From Chlorella sorokiniana (lineage: Eukaryota; Chlorophyta; Trebouxiophyceae; Chlorellales; Chlorellaceae), in contig CP084615.1 in the NCBI GenBank assembly GCA_025917655.1, forward strand, positions 2,480,001 to 2,544,000: DNA of 64,000 bases. Reading direction: 5' to 3'. The notes below the pieces were generated by a model. That model worked only from the letters and a program-made list of their open reading frames with translations, searched no databases and had not been told where the DNA came from. The translations under genes were made by a program, and so were the position numbers. Of this stretch, positions 54,856-64,000 are shown one piece after another (the first letter of the stretch is position 1; each line of letters opens with the position of its first letter).

Positions 54856-57800
54856 TCACATGCCCTCCCGCTGCCGCGGCGCCGCCTTGATGATGTCATC
54901 CACCCGCAGGATCATCTCTGCCGCCTCGGTAGCCGACAGCAGCGCCGCGTGCTTCACCTTGAAAGCCTCGAAGATGCCCATCTGCAGGGCGGGGCACAGA
55001 GGAGGGAGGGGATGGGTGCTTGTGCAGGTATGCATGCGCAGCGTGGCGCACCACCAGGTTGGGCTCCACCAACCGGTCGCCCTTCGAGGCGCACCTGCTG
55101 CATGTCGCCCACACTGCCAGTCACAACATCCACGCCCGCAGCGGTGGTATCCGGGTCCGCCGCGTGCGCCGCCCGCATTTGCGACACGATCTCCGCAGCG
55201 TCCAGGCCTGCGTCGCAGGCAGCAGCAGCAGCAGCAACCGTCACAGGCGCAGTCGCAGCACGCCCCGCCAGCGCAAAAGCAAGCGGAGGGACGGAGGCGG
55301 CTGGGAGCGGGGCAGCGCCTGGGCTTGCGAGCTGCAGAGCGAGGCTGAGCCGGCCCGCGGCGCTTCTGCCCCCTGCCGCACCCGCGTTGTCGCAGATGAT
55401 GGTGGGCATCTGGCGCAGCGCGCGGCCAAAGGCGGCCATGGCCAGCGACTTCTTGCCGGGGTGCGGGCCGCAAGGTCATCGACCACCCTCGCCATCTGAG
55501 AGCAGCAAGGGAGGAGGGAGGGGTTGAGCGGGAGGGACGGTGCGCGAGACAAGGCAGCGCTGGGGACAGCGAGGGGGGAGGGAGGGAAAAAAGGGAGCAC
55601 CGCAGAGGGGGAGGAGCAAGCGAGGATAGCAGTTTGCTGTCGGCGGGCCGCAACAGCCTTGGGCAGTGCGGCGCGCACGTCCCAAGCCCAGCTCCTCCAG
55701 TCCCCCCCCGCGGGCAGTGGCCTCGCACCTGCATTTCTGCCCAGCCGCCGCCGTAGATGACGCGCGAGTCCAGCACGGTCTGGCTCAGCACGCACAGCGC
55801 GTCGTGCAGCGATCGCTCTGCCTCATCCAGCACGTGATGGCCTGCCAGGGTGGAAGCGAGACGGGTGGTGGGTGGGTGGATAGACTGGATCACGTCGGGC
55901 GGCTGAACGGCAGCGCTGCAATGAACAACCGAAACAACCAACCAAAACAGAGGGCTGCCTTGACTGCACATCCTCGGCAGTGAAGCCTGGGACAGCTGCC
56001 CCCGCTCACTCGCGCCGCGCAGCACGATGGTGCAGGCCTCGTTCAGCGCGCAGCCAGAGAAGTGGATCATGCGGTCCTGAGCAGGAACAGGAGGAAAGCA
56101 GGCACGCGGGCGGTGGCTGGGTGCTCATGTGAACTCTCGTGGAAGACGCGCGGCTGCCAGGCAGCAGCGGCCTGCCAGCCAGCCCCGTGCATCAAGCCTG
56201 CGATTCCGTCCTGAGCTTGCCATGCCGGAGCAGGTTGTGCGTGGTGTGTTCATGGCCGCCTGTTACTGCTGGGTCCAGCCCCAGCTCCATTCCATGCTGT
56301 ACCGCTGTACATCAACCCTCACTGTTTGTCCAGCCCGCTGCCTGCGCCTCACCTCCCCAATCATCATCTCCTCCACCACCGCCGCGGTGCCGAGCTTGAC
56401 GTTGGATGGGTCGTCAAAGGTGGACGTGATCTCGCCACCTTCAAAAAGGAGCAGACGGGCGCAGTTGCTGGCAGATTGACCAAGGGCAGCAGGCTGATCA
56501 AGAACAGCAGGGCCCACCCCAGATGGTGAGCTAACACTGGGCCAGGGGCGCAACGTCGCCTGACGCTCCACTCAGCCCTGCCGCCCTGCCATCGCAGCAG
56601 TCGAGCCTGGTGGGGCAACCCCTGTCGCATCCGCCTTGCTGCGGCCGCTGGTGCACGCAGTGCACACCGCCCACAGAGCTGCCCACCTGTGACCAGCGCA
56701 AGCCGCTCGATGCCGTCAAAGTCGGCGTGCTCGATGGCCATGATGCCGGCATCCGCAAACAGCTGCTCGGGAAGTTGTAGATGAGCTGGCGGTTGACAAA
56801 CACGTTGATGCCGTGCCCAACAATCGCCTCGCACTTCTGCCGCATCTTCTCCTTCTCCGCAGCCTCGATGTCCGCCACCTGGCAGTGAGGAGGCGGCACC
56901 CGGGTGCGGTGCGCCAGCGCCAGAAGCGTTTGCACTAGGTACTGGCTCGGCCCAGCAGGCCTATGCAGGCCTGGCAAGCAGCCCGCTCGCAGCCGCCCTC
57001 CACATCAAGATGCAGATGCCAGAGCCCTGATGTGAGGCGTACAGCGCCGCTGCGCTGCGCTGAGCGCTGCAATCCCAACAGCAGCTGGCTCTGCTCAATC
57101 TACAGCGCCCACCGCCCTGCCCGGGCCGCACCTTGGTCATGGAATCCACACGCACCCGCGCCCCGTAGATCTTGATCTTGTCAGTGTCCATGGCTGCGGC
57201 GGCAGGGCGATCAGCAGAGCTGACGTCATGCCAAGGCGGGCAGCAGCAGGAAGCGCAGATGCGCCTGCTGGGCTTGCCGGGCAGCAGGCCATCAGCTCAC
57301 ATGCTGGACATGCTGCACGGCTCACATGGTGCACCGACGACACAAATCAACAATGTCTGACTATTGCAAGCCACTACAACACACGCAAGCAGGTCCCTGC
57401 AAACCCATCTCGGATGCCCTGAACCCGCGGCCCTGACGCCCCGCTCCTCACCGGTGTTTGCCACCAGGATGCGCGCGTTTTTCGATGCGCTTGGGCTGCC
57501 CCACACCGATCCGCTTGTCCAGGATGAAGCCCTCGTCCAGGAAGGAGTCCTGCAGCAGCGCAGCATGGCACAGCAGGTGAGGCCGGCGGGCACCCATGCA
57601 AGCAGGAGAGGAGGCGGGTGGCAAGCCGGGAGGCCAGCGGGCGCCCGGGGAAGCAGGACAGGAAGCGGTGGCAGGTCGCCGGCCCCACAGGCGGGGGGCA
57701 CAGGTGGGCGAGACCGAAGGGAGCGGCGCAGGCGCACGCAGCTGGCTGGGGGCAGAGCTGCGAGCGCACCTTGATGGTGCCGCCCGGCTTCTTGATGATT

Positions 57801-59270
57801 TGGATGGCATCCAGGTTGGTGGAGCCCTTGAGGCGCAGCACGGCGTCCACTGCCAGCTCAGCAAAGTGGTTCTTTTCTGCGGCAGCAGCCAGCGCAGGCG
57901 GGGTTGCGGTTTGGGTTGCACGGACAGCCTGGCGGGCTGTTGCAATGCGGTGTGGATGCTGGGTGGGCGCACCACGGGCAGCAAGGAGGCGTGCAGCGGA
58001 CGCGCGCCTTGTGAGAAGCACTGCTCACGTCGCTGCAGCACCCACCCTGCGTGAGAATCTTGCTGCTCAGCGTGGTCTTGGCGATGTTGATGAGGTCTGT
58101 CCGGAAGGCGGCAGCATCCTCTCGGTGGTCCTTTGCAATGGCCACCAGCCGCTGCCGCGCCGCCTCGGCCGCCTCACGGAAGCCTGCAGGCGAGAGTTGG
58201 CGAGCGCAGCTGGCATGAGTTGCGCATGGACCGGCACCAAGGCTGCTTGGCCGCTCACACTGCATGCCCGCCTGCACTTGGCAAGGCACAAGGAGCTACC
58301 GACACAAGCGCAAGCTCCCATATGCCCCAGCCGCACCAGCCGCAGCATGCACCTGCGATGATGACCATGGGGTGGATCTTCTGCGCCACCAGCTGCTCGG
58401 CCTCGCGCAGCAGCTCCCCCGCCAGCACCACCACGCTCGTGGTGCCGTCTCCAACCTGCACCCCATCCAGCCGCCGCAACCAGCATGATTTTGGTTACTT
58501 TTATTGAACTGGGCACATCATGCTGCGCTGTCTGTGACACTTCGCTTTAGATCACTCCCATCCCAGCATGCATGTCTTTCACAGCCCCCAAAAAGGCTTG
58601 CACGTCTCTCGCTGCCCCACAAAACAACTTGCAGGGTACCGTTGGAAGTGGAATCGACCCCAACATGCGCACCTCGTCGTCCTGTGTCTTGCTGATGTCC
58701 ACCAGCACCTTGGCAGCGGGGTTGTCCACGTACAGCGATTTGAGGATGGTGGCGCCGTCGTTTGTGACCGTCACCTCCCTGCCGCGGCTCATGCTCTGCA
58801 AAATCTTGTCCTGCGGTCGTGGGCAGCAGCGGCAGGAGGGCTGGTGGTGGGCGGCAACGGCGGCTGTGGAGGCGGAACGTCCGATTGATGGGGAGCGCCC
58901 CGACGGCTGCAGGAAGTTCGTTTCGCCTAGGCTGCAACTCACCATGCCCTTGGGACCCAGCGTGCTCTTCACTAGGTCGGCGATGGCCATGGCGCCGACA
59001 AAGCTGGCCTGCAGCCAGCGAAGGACGGATGCGTGAGATACCCGGATGCTCCGCAGCACTGCTAGCCATCCGCCGACCGCGATCGGTTGCTCACCAGTCT
59101 AGCATTCTCTCCCTTCTCCTCCGAAGCTCCTTGATGCAGAACGCTTGCTGTAAAATTACTCGGTATCTGTAGCCATAAGGGTGGCAAGCAAGAGGGTGAG
59201 CAGGGCTTCAACCTGATCGAGTCGAGCTTTGACCGCTCGGAGCGCAGGGCGCTGCTGTGCTTACCGCCAT
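54856..59270 (-). CDS. CCT2: T-complex protein 1 subunit beta (CCT2), cytosolic chaperonin
   Basis: Subunit of the eight-member chaperonin ring that folds actin and tubulin. Exons (minus): start exon near 59265-59270 (ATG GCG then GTAAGC, tentative), 59095-59147, 58943-59008, 58673-58810, 58353-58455, 58046-58183, 57770-57876, 57452-57549, 57132-57193, 56687-56878, 56353-56438, 56010-56076, 55729-55841, 55382-55495, 55095-55207, 54856-54981. Signatures: [53 protein letters not shown] (ATP site), [18 protein letters not shown] and [20 protein letters not shown], all beta-subunit specific. It ends [10 protein letters not shown]. One A too many at IEN(K)AR, and one C too few before EQLFADAG and before GKKSLAM. 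The junction of the first two exons is one base out of phase, so the start is the weak point. Confidence 0.93.
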
Positions 59271-59471
59271 GTTGCTGTGCCGTATTGCGACAAATTCAGC
59301 CGCTTCTTACGCCCAACCGGGTTGCTTCAGGTTGAAGAAGTAGTGCTGCGAGTACGGCGCCGGCGACTGCGGTCCCACCCACCACCAAAATGCGCGACGG
59401 ATAAGGGGTCGCTGTGGACATCTACTGGTTTGCTAGAGCCAGTGGACGCTGCCAGCTGCAGATAAGGCACC
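59271..59471. promoter_or_regulatory. Bidirectional promoter, CCT2 / bL35c
   Basis: Only 201 bp separate the tentative CCT2 start (minus) and the bL35c start (plus), so the two genes probably share a promoter region. No specific element recognised. Confidence 0.45.
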
Positions 59472-60685
59472 ATGCAGGCCCTGACCCTCCGCATGAGGCT
59501 CTCTGAGCCTCCGGGTATGCAACCACATACGGATTGTGTTGCGTCTAGCCGCAGCAGCACTCCCGTTGGACCCATGTCTTGCCCCAGCTGGCCTGAGCTT
59601 TGCCAGCCGCGCGGCGGACTTGCAGCCCGCACATTGTGGTTCGACAGTGTTTATCCTTGCGTTGCTCCGTGCGCATCGCCTTCCTACCGGTGCTGCACGC
59701 TGCTCAACATGCTGCCTCGCTGTCTGGCCTGTCTGCAGGCTCCTAAGCCCCTTGCAGCGGCCAAGAGCCTGTCCTCCAAGGTCAACGGCATTGCAGCAGC
59801 CCCCAGGCCCGTCCTGGCGCAGAAGCAGCAGCAGCAGCCGGCCGCCGTGGCGCTCAAGGTGGAGTGCGCTGACGGCCCCGCGGCATGAAGCTGAAGACTC
59901 GCAAGGTGCGTCTGCATGGCTGCGTGGCAGCTGCAGCGAGATGGCAGGGGGCTGGTGCGCATGAAGCAAAAGCGGCTCGTGGAAGCTGCAAGTGTTGCTG
60001 TAGCCGGCGGTGAACAGGCAGCGCGGCCAGCGAGCCTCAACGGAGCATGTAGCAAGCAAGCAGCTGGGCCCAGCGTGATGCCTCCACTTCCACCTCTCAG
60101 CCAGCTGGGAGCTAGGATGTTGTGCAGCAATCGCTCTTGCAGGCCTGCCTTTGGCGGCCTGATGCAGAATGCAGCAACTGATGCTGTCAGGAACCCGGGA
60201 GGCTCCGCCGCAGCCGTGGCAGTGCCACCCAGTGCGCACGGTGCTTGCTTCCATGCCGCAGTCCGCCGCCAAGCGCTACAAGCTGACCGGCAGCGGCAAG
60301 GTGATGGTGCGGCGCGCCGGCAAGCAGCATCTGAACGAGAAGCAGAGCCGCAAGACCAAGCGCAACCTGAGGTGAGCGCACCCGGCCAGCCAGAGAGGCA
60401 CACTGCTGGGAAAGCAGCCAGGGAGGGTCGCGGCTGGGAGAGCAGCCAGGGAGGGGCGCGGCTGGGAGAGCAGCCAGGGATTGCCAGCTGTGTCTAGGGG
60501 CCAGCCAGCCAGCCAGTTGAGCGGTGGAGCCCTGCCGTGCGGGAGAGGTTGTCGCCAAGTGTGGCTGACCGCCCGTGCCGCTGTTGGGTCCTGCTTGCTT
60601 GTTTCCCTGCAGCAAGATGGTGACGGCCAGTGAGACTCACAAGAACCTGATCCGCGGCTGCCTCCCCTACGCCAAGGTGAAGTAA
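59472..60685 (+). CDS. RPL35: Plastid ribosomal protein bL35c, nuclear-encoded
   Basis: Component of the plastid 50S subunit. Exons: 59472-59514 (donor uncertain), 59739-59905, 60262-60371, 60613-60685. ATG 59472 ([10 protein letters not shown]) starts a transit peptide that continues [20 protein letters not shown] and is rich in Gln and Ala. The mature protein is KLKTRK+[34 protein letters not shown] and [19 protein letters not shown], ending YAKVK. Exon 2 is one C short (GPAA|MKLKTRK); 168 nt fits both phases. Phase between exons 1 and 2 is off by one as read. TGTAA at 60747-60751 is a likely poly(A) signal. Confidence 0.9.
60413..60480 (+). repeat. 28-bp tandem repeat in a bL35c intron
   Basis: Unit agcagccagggagggtcgcg plus 8 further bases is repeated about 2.4 times (60413-60440, 60441-60468, partial 60469-60480) with one substitution between the full copies. 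Confidence 0.85.
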
Positions 60686-60746
60686 GCTGGCGGCAGCAGC
60701 AGCGGAACCATCTGCGGAGCACTGCGCCCCTCCCGTTGTGGCCTTC

Positions 60747-60751
60747 TGTAA
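60747..60751 (+). other. TGTAA poly(A) signal of bL35c
   Basis: TGTAA 62 nt after the bL35c stop codon. Confidence 0.5.
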
Positions 60752-61010
60752 CTCCATCAATCACGCCGCAAACATTCTGCTAGTGGTACTGTTAGCACGA
60801 CGCTGGCACTCATCGTGACAGCAACATCCGTCCAGCATGTCAGCGCATTTGCCGCTTCATGCAAGATGATGCTGTACAGAAGGGGACGGCGATGGCGCAG
60901 ACAACAGCGCAGGCATGGCACAGGGAGGGCCAGTGCGTCTTGGAACACTCGATCGCTTTGCACATAAATCGAACATGTCAAGACACTGAACAGGGGCTTC
61001 GTAGACCACG

Positions 61011-64000
61011 ATGGGGCGCTGCAAAGGTGACAGTCGGGCGCAGCGAACCGGAGCTCTAGTGGGCATCCTATATCGTGCGATCAAGACCATTACATTCGCA
61101 TGTGCCCCTGCAGGACTAGATTTGGTTTTCCTGCTGCTAGCTGCCTTTCTGTTGGCGCAAGTTCCAGGCTCAGCGGCTGTGGAGCCCCCAAAATGCCGCA
61201 CAGGGCGAAGAGATACAACTTGCGCACGATGCTGAACCACCTGATGCGCGTGAACAGGCAGCAGGCGCAGGCGCGCAGCGGCGCTCGGTTCAGCAGCAAC
61301 CAGAGAATGTGTGCACGCAGCCGCACGTGCGTCCCTGGACGACAGCGTGCGCTGCCGCCTGTCCGGCATCTGCGAAGGCGGCGCCCGGGACTGCGGGTCT
61401 GCTGCTGCTCACGCCGTGCACGCAAGTGAGGCGGCCGCCGTCGATGACGCTCGGCTGGCGTGCACGACGGGCGACGCGGACCGCGCCGCCGCGGTGCTCG
61501 CCGCGACGCGGCACGCCTGGGACGGCTACCGCCGCTGCGCCTGGGGCGAGGACGAGCTGCGGCCGCTGAGCTGCACGGGCGTGCACTGGCTCAACCTTTC
61601 GCTCACGCTGGTGGACTCACTTGATACGCTCCACCTGCTGGGCCTGCGCCGGGAGTTTGAAGAGGCGGCAGAGTGAGCCCTGGGAGGTGTTTCGGGCCAG
61701 GCGTGGGGTGACTGCCGCGCTTGCAGCCGCAGCTGGTCCCGGGGTGGCCGCTTGGGGCCACCCAGGCGCCGCCGCCGCGGTGCTTCAGGGTAATGGACCG
61801 GGGCGTGCTTTCAAGCGATGCTGCGTGGATGTTGTTGTGTTCGGTGGGTCTCTCGGCGGTGATGGTGGTTTGTAAGGTGGGGTGGGGCAGCTGCTAAGGG
61901 ATGCAGGGCTGGTCCCCTTGACAGCGCCAGCTGGCAGGCGCGTGGAGAGCAGCGGGGGCCGCCGCCCGCGGCCCCCGCTGCTCTCCACGCGGCCGGGCAG
62001 GTGGCTGCCAGTGAGTGTTGGCCCTTCCCCCTTCCGCCCCCTGTCTTGCAGGTGGCTGGCGGACCGGCTGGATGTGTCGGCCCCCGGGGGAGTCAACCTG
62101 TTTGAGACCACCATCCGCATCCTTGGGGGCTGCTGTCTGCGCAGGCGCTCGCCGCCGACAGCCACCCGCCCCTGGCGGCGCGCCTGACGGCCAAGGCGGC
62201 GGAGCTGGGCGCCCGCCTGCTGCCCGCCTTCGACTCCCCATCAGGTGCGCGGCAGGCGGCCCCTGCCTGGCCTGCCCTGCGTGCAAAGGGGCTGGGGAGG
62301 CACCTGGGCGCAGCCGGTTGCTGGTCAGTGCGGCCAACAGGCTGGCAGAGCCCCTGGGGCGCAGCCGGTTGCCGTCCGGTGTGGCCAACGGATTGGGAAG
62401 CCGGGGGCCGCCAGCTGACATTGCCCCTGTCAAGGCCCTGTCTCTACCCAACCTCGCCCTTGTGTGCCCGGGATGCGCGCGGGCGGCAGGCGTGCCCTTT
62501 TCGGATGTGAACCTGCGCACGGGGAGGCGTCCATGCCGGCCTGGGGCCAGATCAGCAGCCTGTCGGAGATCTCCTCGGTGTCGCTGGAGTTCACTTACCT
62601 GGCACGGTGGGCGCCCGCCTGCCCTGCTCACCCCTGTGCTGCGCTGATGACGCTGCCTCGCTTTGCCTGCCTGGTTGGCTGGTGCCGTGGACAGCTTTCT
62701 TGCCCTCTGCCCAAGCGGGGAGGGCCTGACCCAAGCCGCCTGCCCGCACCCTGCCCTCGCAGCATCTCGGGGCACGCCGCCTTTGAGCGCGCCCCGCTGG
62801 CGGTGCACGACCATCTGGAGGCGGCTGCGCGGGCTGGCGGGGGCCTGCTGGGCCAGTTCTTCAACCCGCTCACCGGCAAGGCCAGCGGCAAGCACGGCGG
62901 CACCATCACGCTGGGTGCGCTGCGGCGGGAAGAGCAGGGGCCCCTTGGGCCCATCTTGCTGCTGTACAGCTGCGTTGCCGTACCGCTCAGCATGAGCGCT
63001 GGCGGCCTCGGTCCTATAGCGCAGGCGATTTCTCAGCAGGGCCGCCGCGGGGGCAAGCCTGCTGGCCCCACGCTCCCCAGTTGTGATACCAGCTTCCGCG
63101 GCTGACTGCCTGTGCAGGCGCCCGCTCCGACTCTTACTACGAGTACCTGCTGAAGCAGTGGCTGCTGACGGGCAAGAGCGAGGGCTGGCTGCGGGACCGT
63201 TACGTGCAGGCCATGCAGAGCGTGCGCAGCAGGTGGGTGGGTGGGGATGCTGACCTTGTGTGTGTGTGTGTGTTTGGGGGGGCAACCTTGTGTAGACATA
63301 TGTGTGGTGGTGGCAGCGGGGGTAGGGGAGATGGCACAGCCCTGGCCGAGACAGGCACAGGCAAAGACCCTGCCAGTCCTCTTCCGGTGTTCCCTGCTGC
63401 TCATGCGGCAGACTTTCTTAAGCGTGGCTGCCAGATTGCCTGCCCACCCTGGCTGGCATCCTCCTTTGCCCCTGGGGCTGCTGTCAGGCTGCTGAAGCGC
63501 ACTGCGCCGGTGGGGCAGCCGGGGCTGTGGTACGTGGCGGAGCAGCACAAGGGCGGCGGGCTGAGCGGAAAGATGGACCATCTGGTCTGCTTCCTGCCAG
63601 GTACGCCCGGCGTTGCTTATGGGCAGACTTCCTGATGGGAGGGCAGTGTCGTAGGGCGGCTTGGTGTGCAAGGGAGCGGGGAGGCTTGCTACCCGACTTG
63701 ACCCTTGAACATGTAGCCGAGCCGCGCTTTGCTGGCCGCGGAAACCGTCGACGTAATGCTCCTTCTGGCCCCCTCTCCACAGGCGTGTTGGCCCTGGGCG
63801 ACTTTCATGGCGTCAGCACGCAGCTGGCTCCGACAGCAGCAGCAGCAGGGCAGGGGAGGCAGCGCAGCAGGAGGCCCAGCCGGCGGCCCAGCAGCAGGAG
63901 CAGCAGCAGACAGGAGGTGGTGTGGTGGATGACCACAGCGCGCTCAGCATGCCCGATCTGCAGCTGGCTGGCGAGCTGGCGCTGACGTGCTACGAGCTGT
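61011..64000 (+). CDS. Class I alpha-1,2-mannosidase (GH47, ER/Golgi), 3' end beyond the window
   Basis: Trims mannose from N-glycans (MNS/ER-MAN or EDEM class). The N-terminal model is tentative: ATG 61011 leads to a hydrophobic anchor, [20 protein letters not shown]. Catalytic exons: ~61307-61672, 62052-62244, 62490-62606, 62763-62914, 63118-63232, 63488-63600, 63783 onward. GH47 blocks: [70 protein letters not shown] with [29 protein letters not shown] and [11 protein letters not shown]. The [12 protein letters not shown] block holds a conserved acidic residue. Exons 3, 4 and 8 of the domain each lack one G; corrections close the phases. MNS type cannot be separated from EDEM type without the C-terminus. 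Confidence 0.9.

Noticed and set aside
61894-63285. 463-codon minus-strand frame
   Set aside because: Antisense to GH47 exons whose motifs are unmistakable; Arg/Pro/Ala composition is typical of a shadow frame.

Overview
The window looks like nuclear DNA of a GC-rich unicellular green alga, most likely a trebouxiophyte of the Chlorella group. Genes are split into about 5-19 short exons by introns of roughly 60-500 nt. The gene set mixes plastid-targeted products (sulfate permease SULP2, ribosomal protein bL35c, a CBM20 starch-binding protein) with algal signatures such as a gametolysin-type M11 protease. TGTAA, the usual chlorophyte poly(A) signal, follows several genes. Nothing prokaryotic, no CRISPR array and no rRNA or tRNA gene was seen. 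I rebuilt gene models by hand from protein motifs, GT/AG boundaries and phase arithmetic.

Layout. 1-748 (-): amidase, cut by the window edge. 1580-6765 (+): AzgA/AZG-type purine permease, 19 exons, one apparently an AT-AC intron. 6766-11480: a gene-poor mosaic of duplicated pieces: an inverted AZG fragment, a ~2 kb near-palindrome carrying two decayed copies of an unknown gene, and an inverted fragment of the next bZIP-like gene. 11483-14508 (-): bZIP-like protein. 14827-18654 (-): two-module cysteine hydrolase (biuret/ureidoacrylate type). 18922-19692 (+): small membrane protein. 20545-24197 (-): CBM20 protein with coiled coil and a repeated short motif. 24632-27270 (-): DPH1. 27530-30363 (+): SULP2. 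31237-34857 (+): second bZIP-like protein, similar in plan to the first. 35569-37944 (-): DNAJB12/14-type J protein. 38764-42441 (+): gametolysin-like M11 protease. 43093-43800 (-): one-TM protein. 44319-46789 (-): secreted SOUL haem-binding protein. 47298-49012 and 49985-54272 (-): two trypsin-fold proteins lacking catalytic His and Ser, the second with an extra vWD/root-cap-like region. 54856-59270 (-): CCT2. 59472-60685 (+): bL35c. 61011-64000 (+): GH47 alpha-mannosidase, running off the right edge.

Functionally most genes are housekeeping: diphthamide synthesis, cytosolic chaperonin, ER chaperone and glycan trimming, plastid sulfate import, plastid ribosome. A loose nitrogen-scavenging theme runs through the left end (amidase, purine permease, biuret-type hydrolase). 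The most novel-looking items are the CBM20 repeat protein, the pseudo-protease pair, the palindrome and the AT-AC intron.

Caution. Almost every gene shows single-base frame breaks, mostly one base too few in a run of C or G. In most exons where both boundaries could be fixed, adding (or rarely removing) one base restores phase at both splice sites. These look like homopolymer errors in a long-read assembly rather than decay, so simple ORF-based translation of this window will truncate most proteins.
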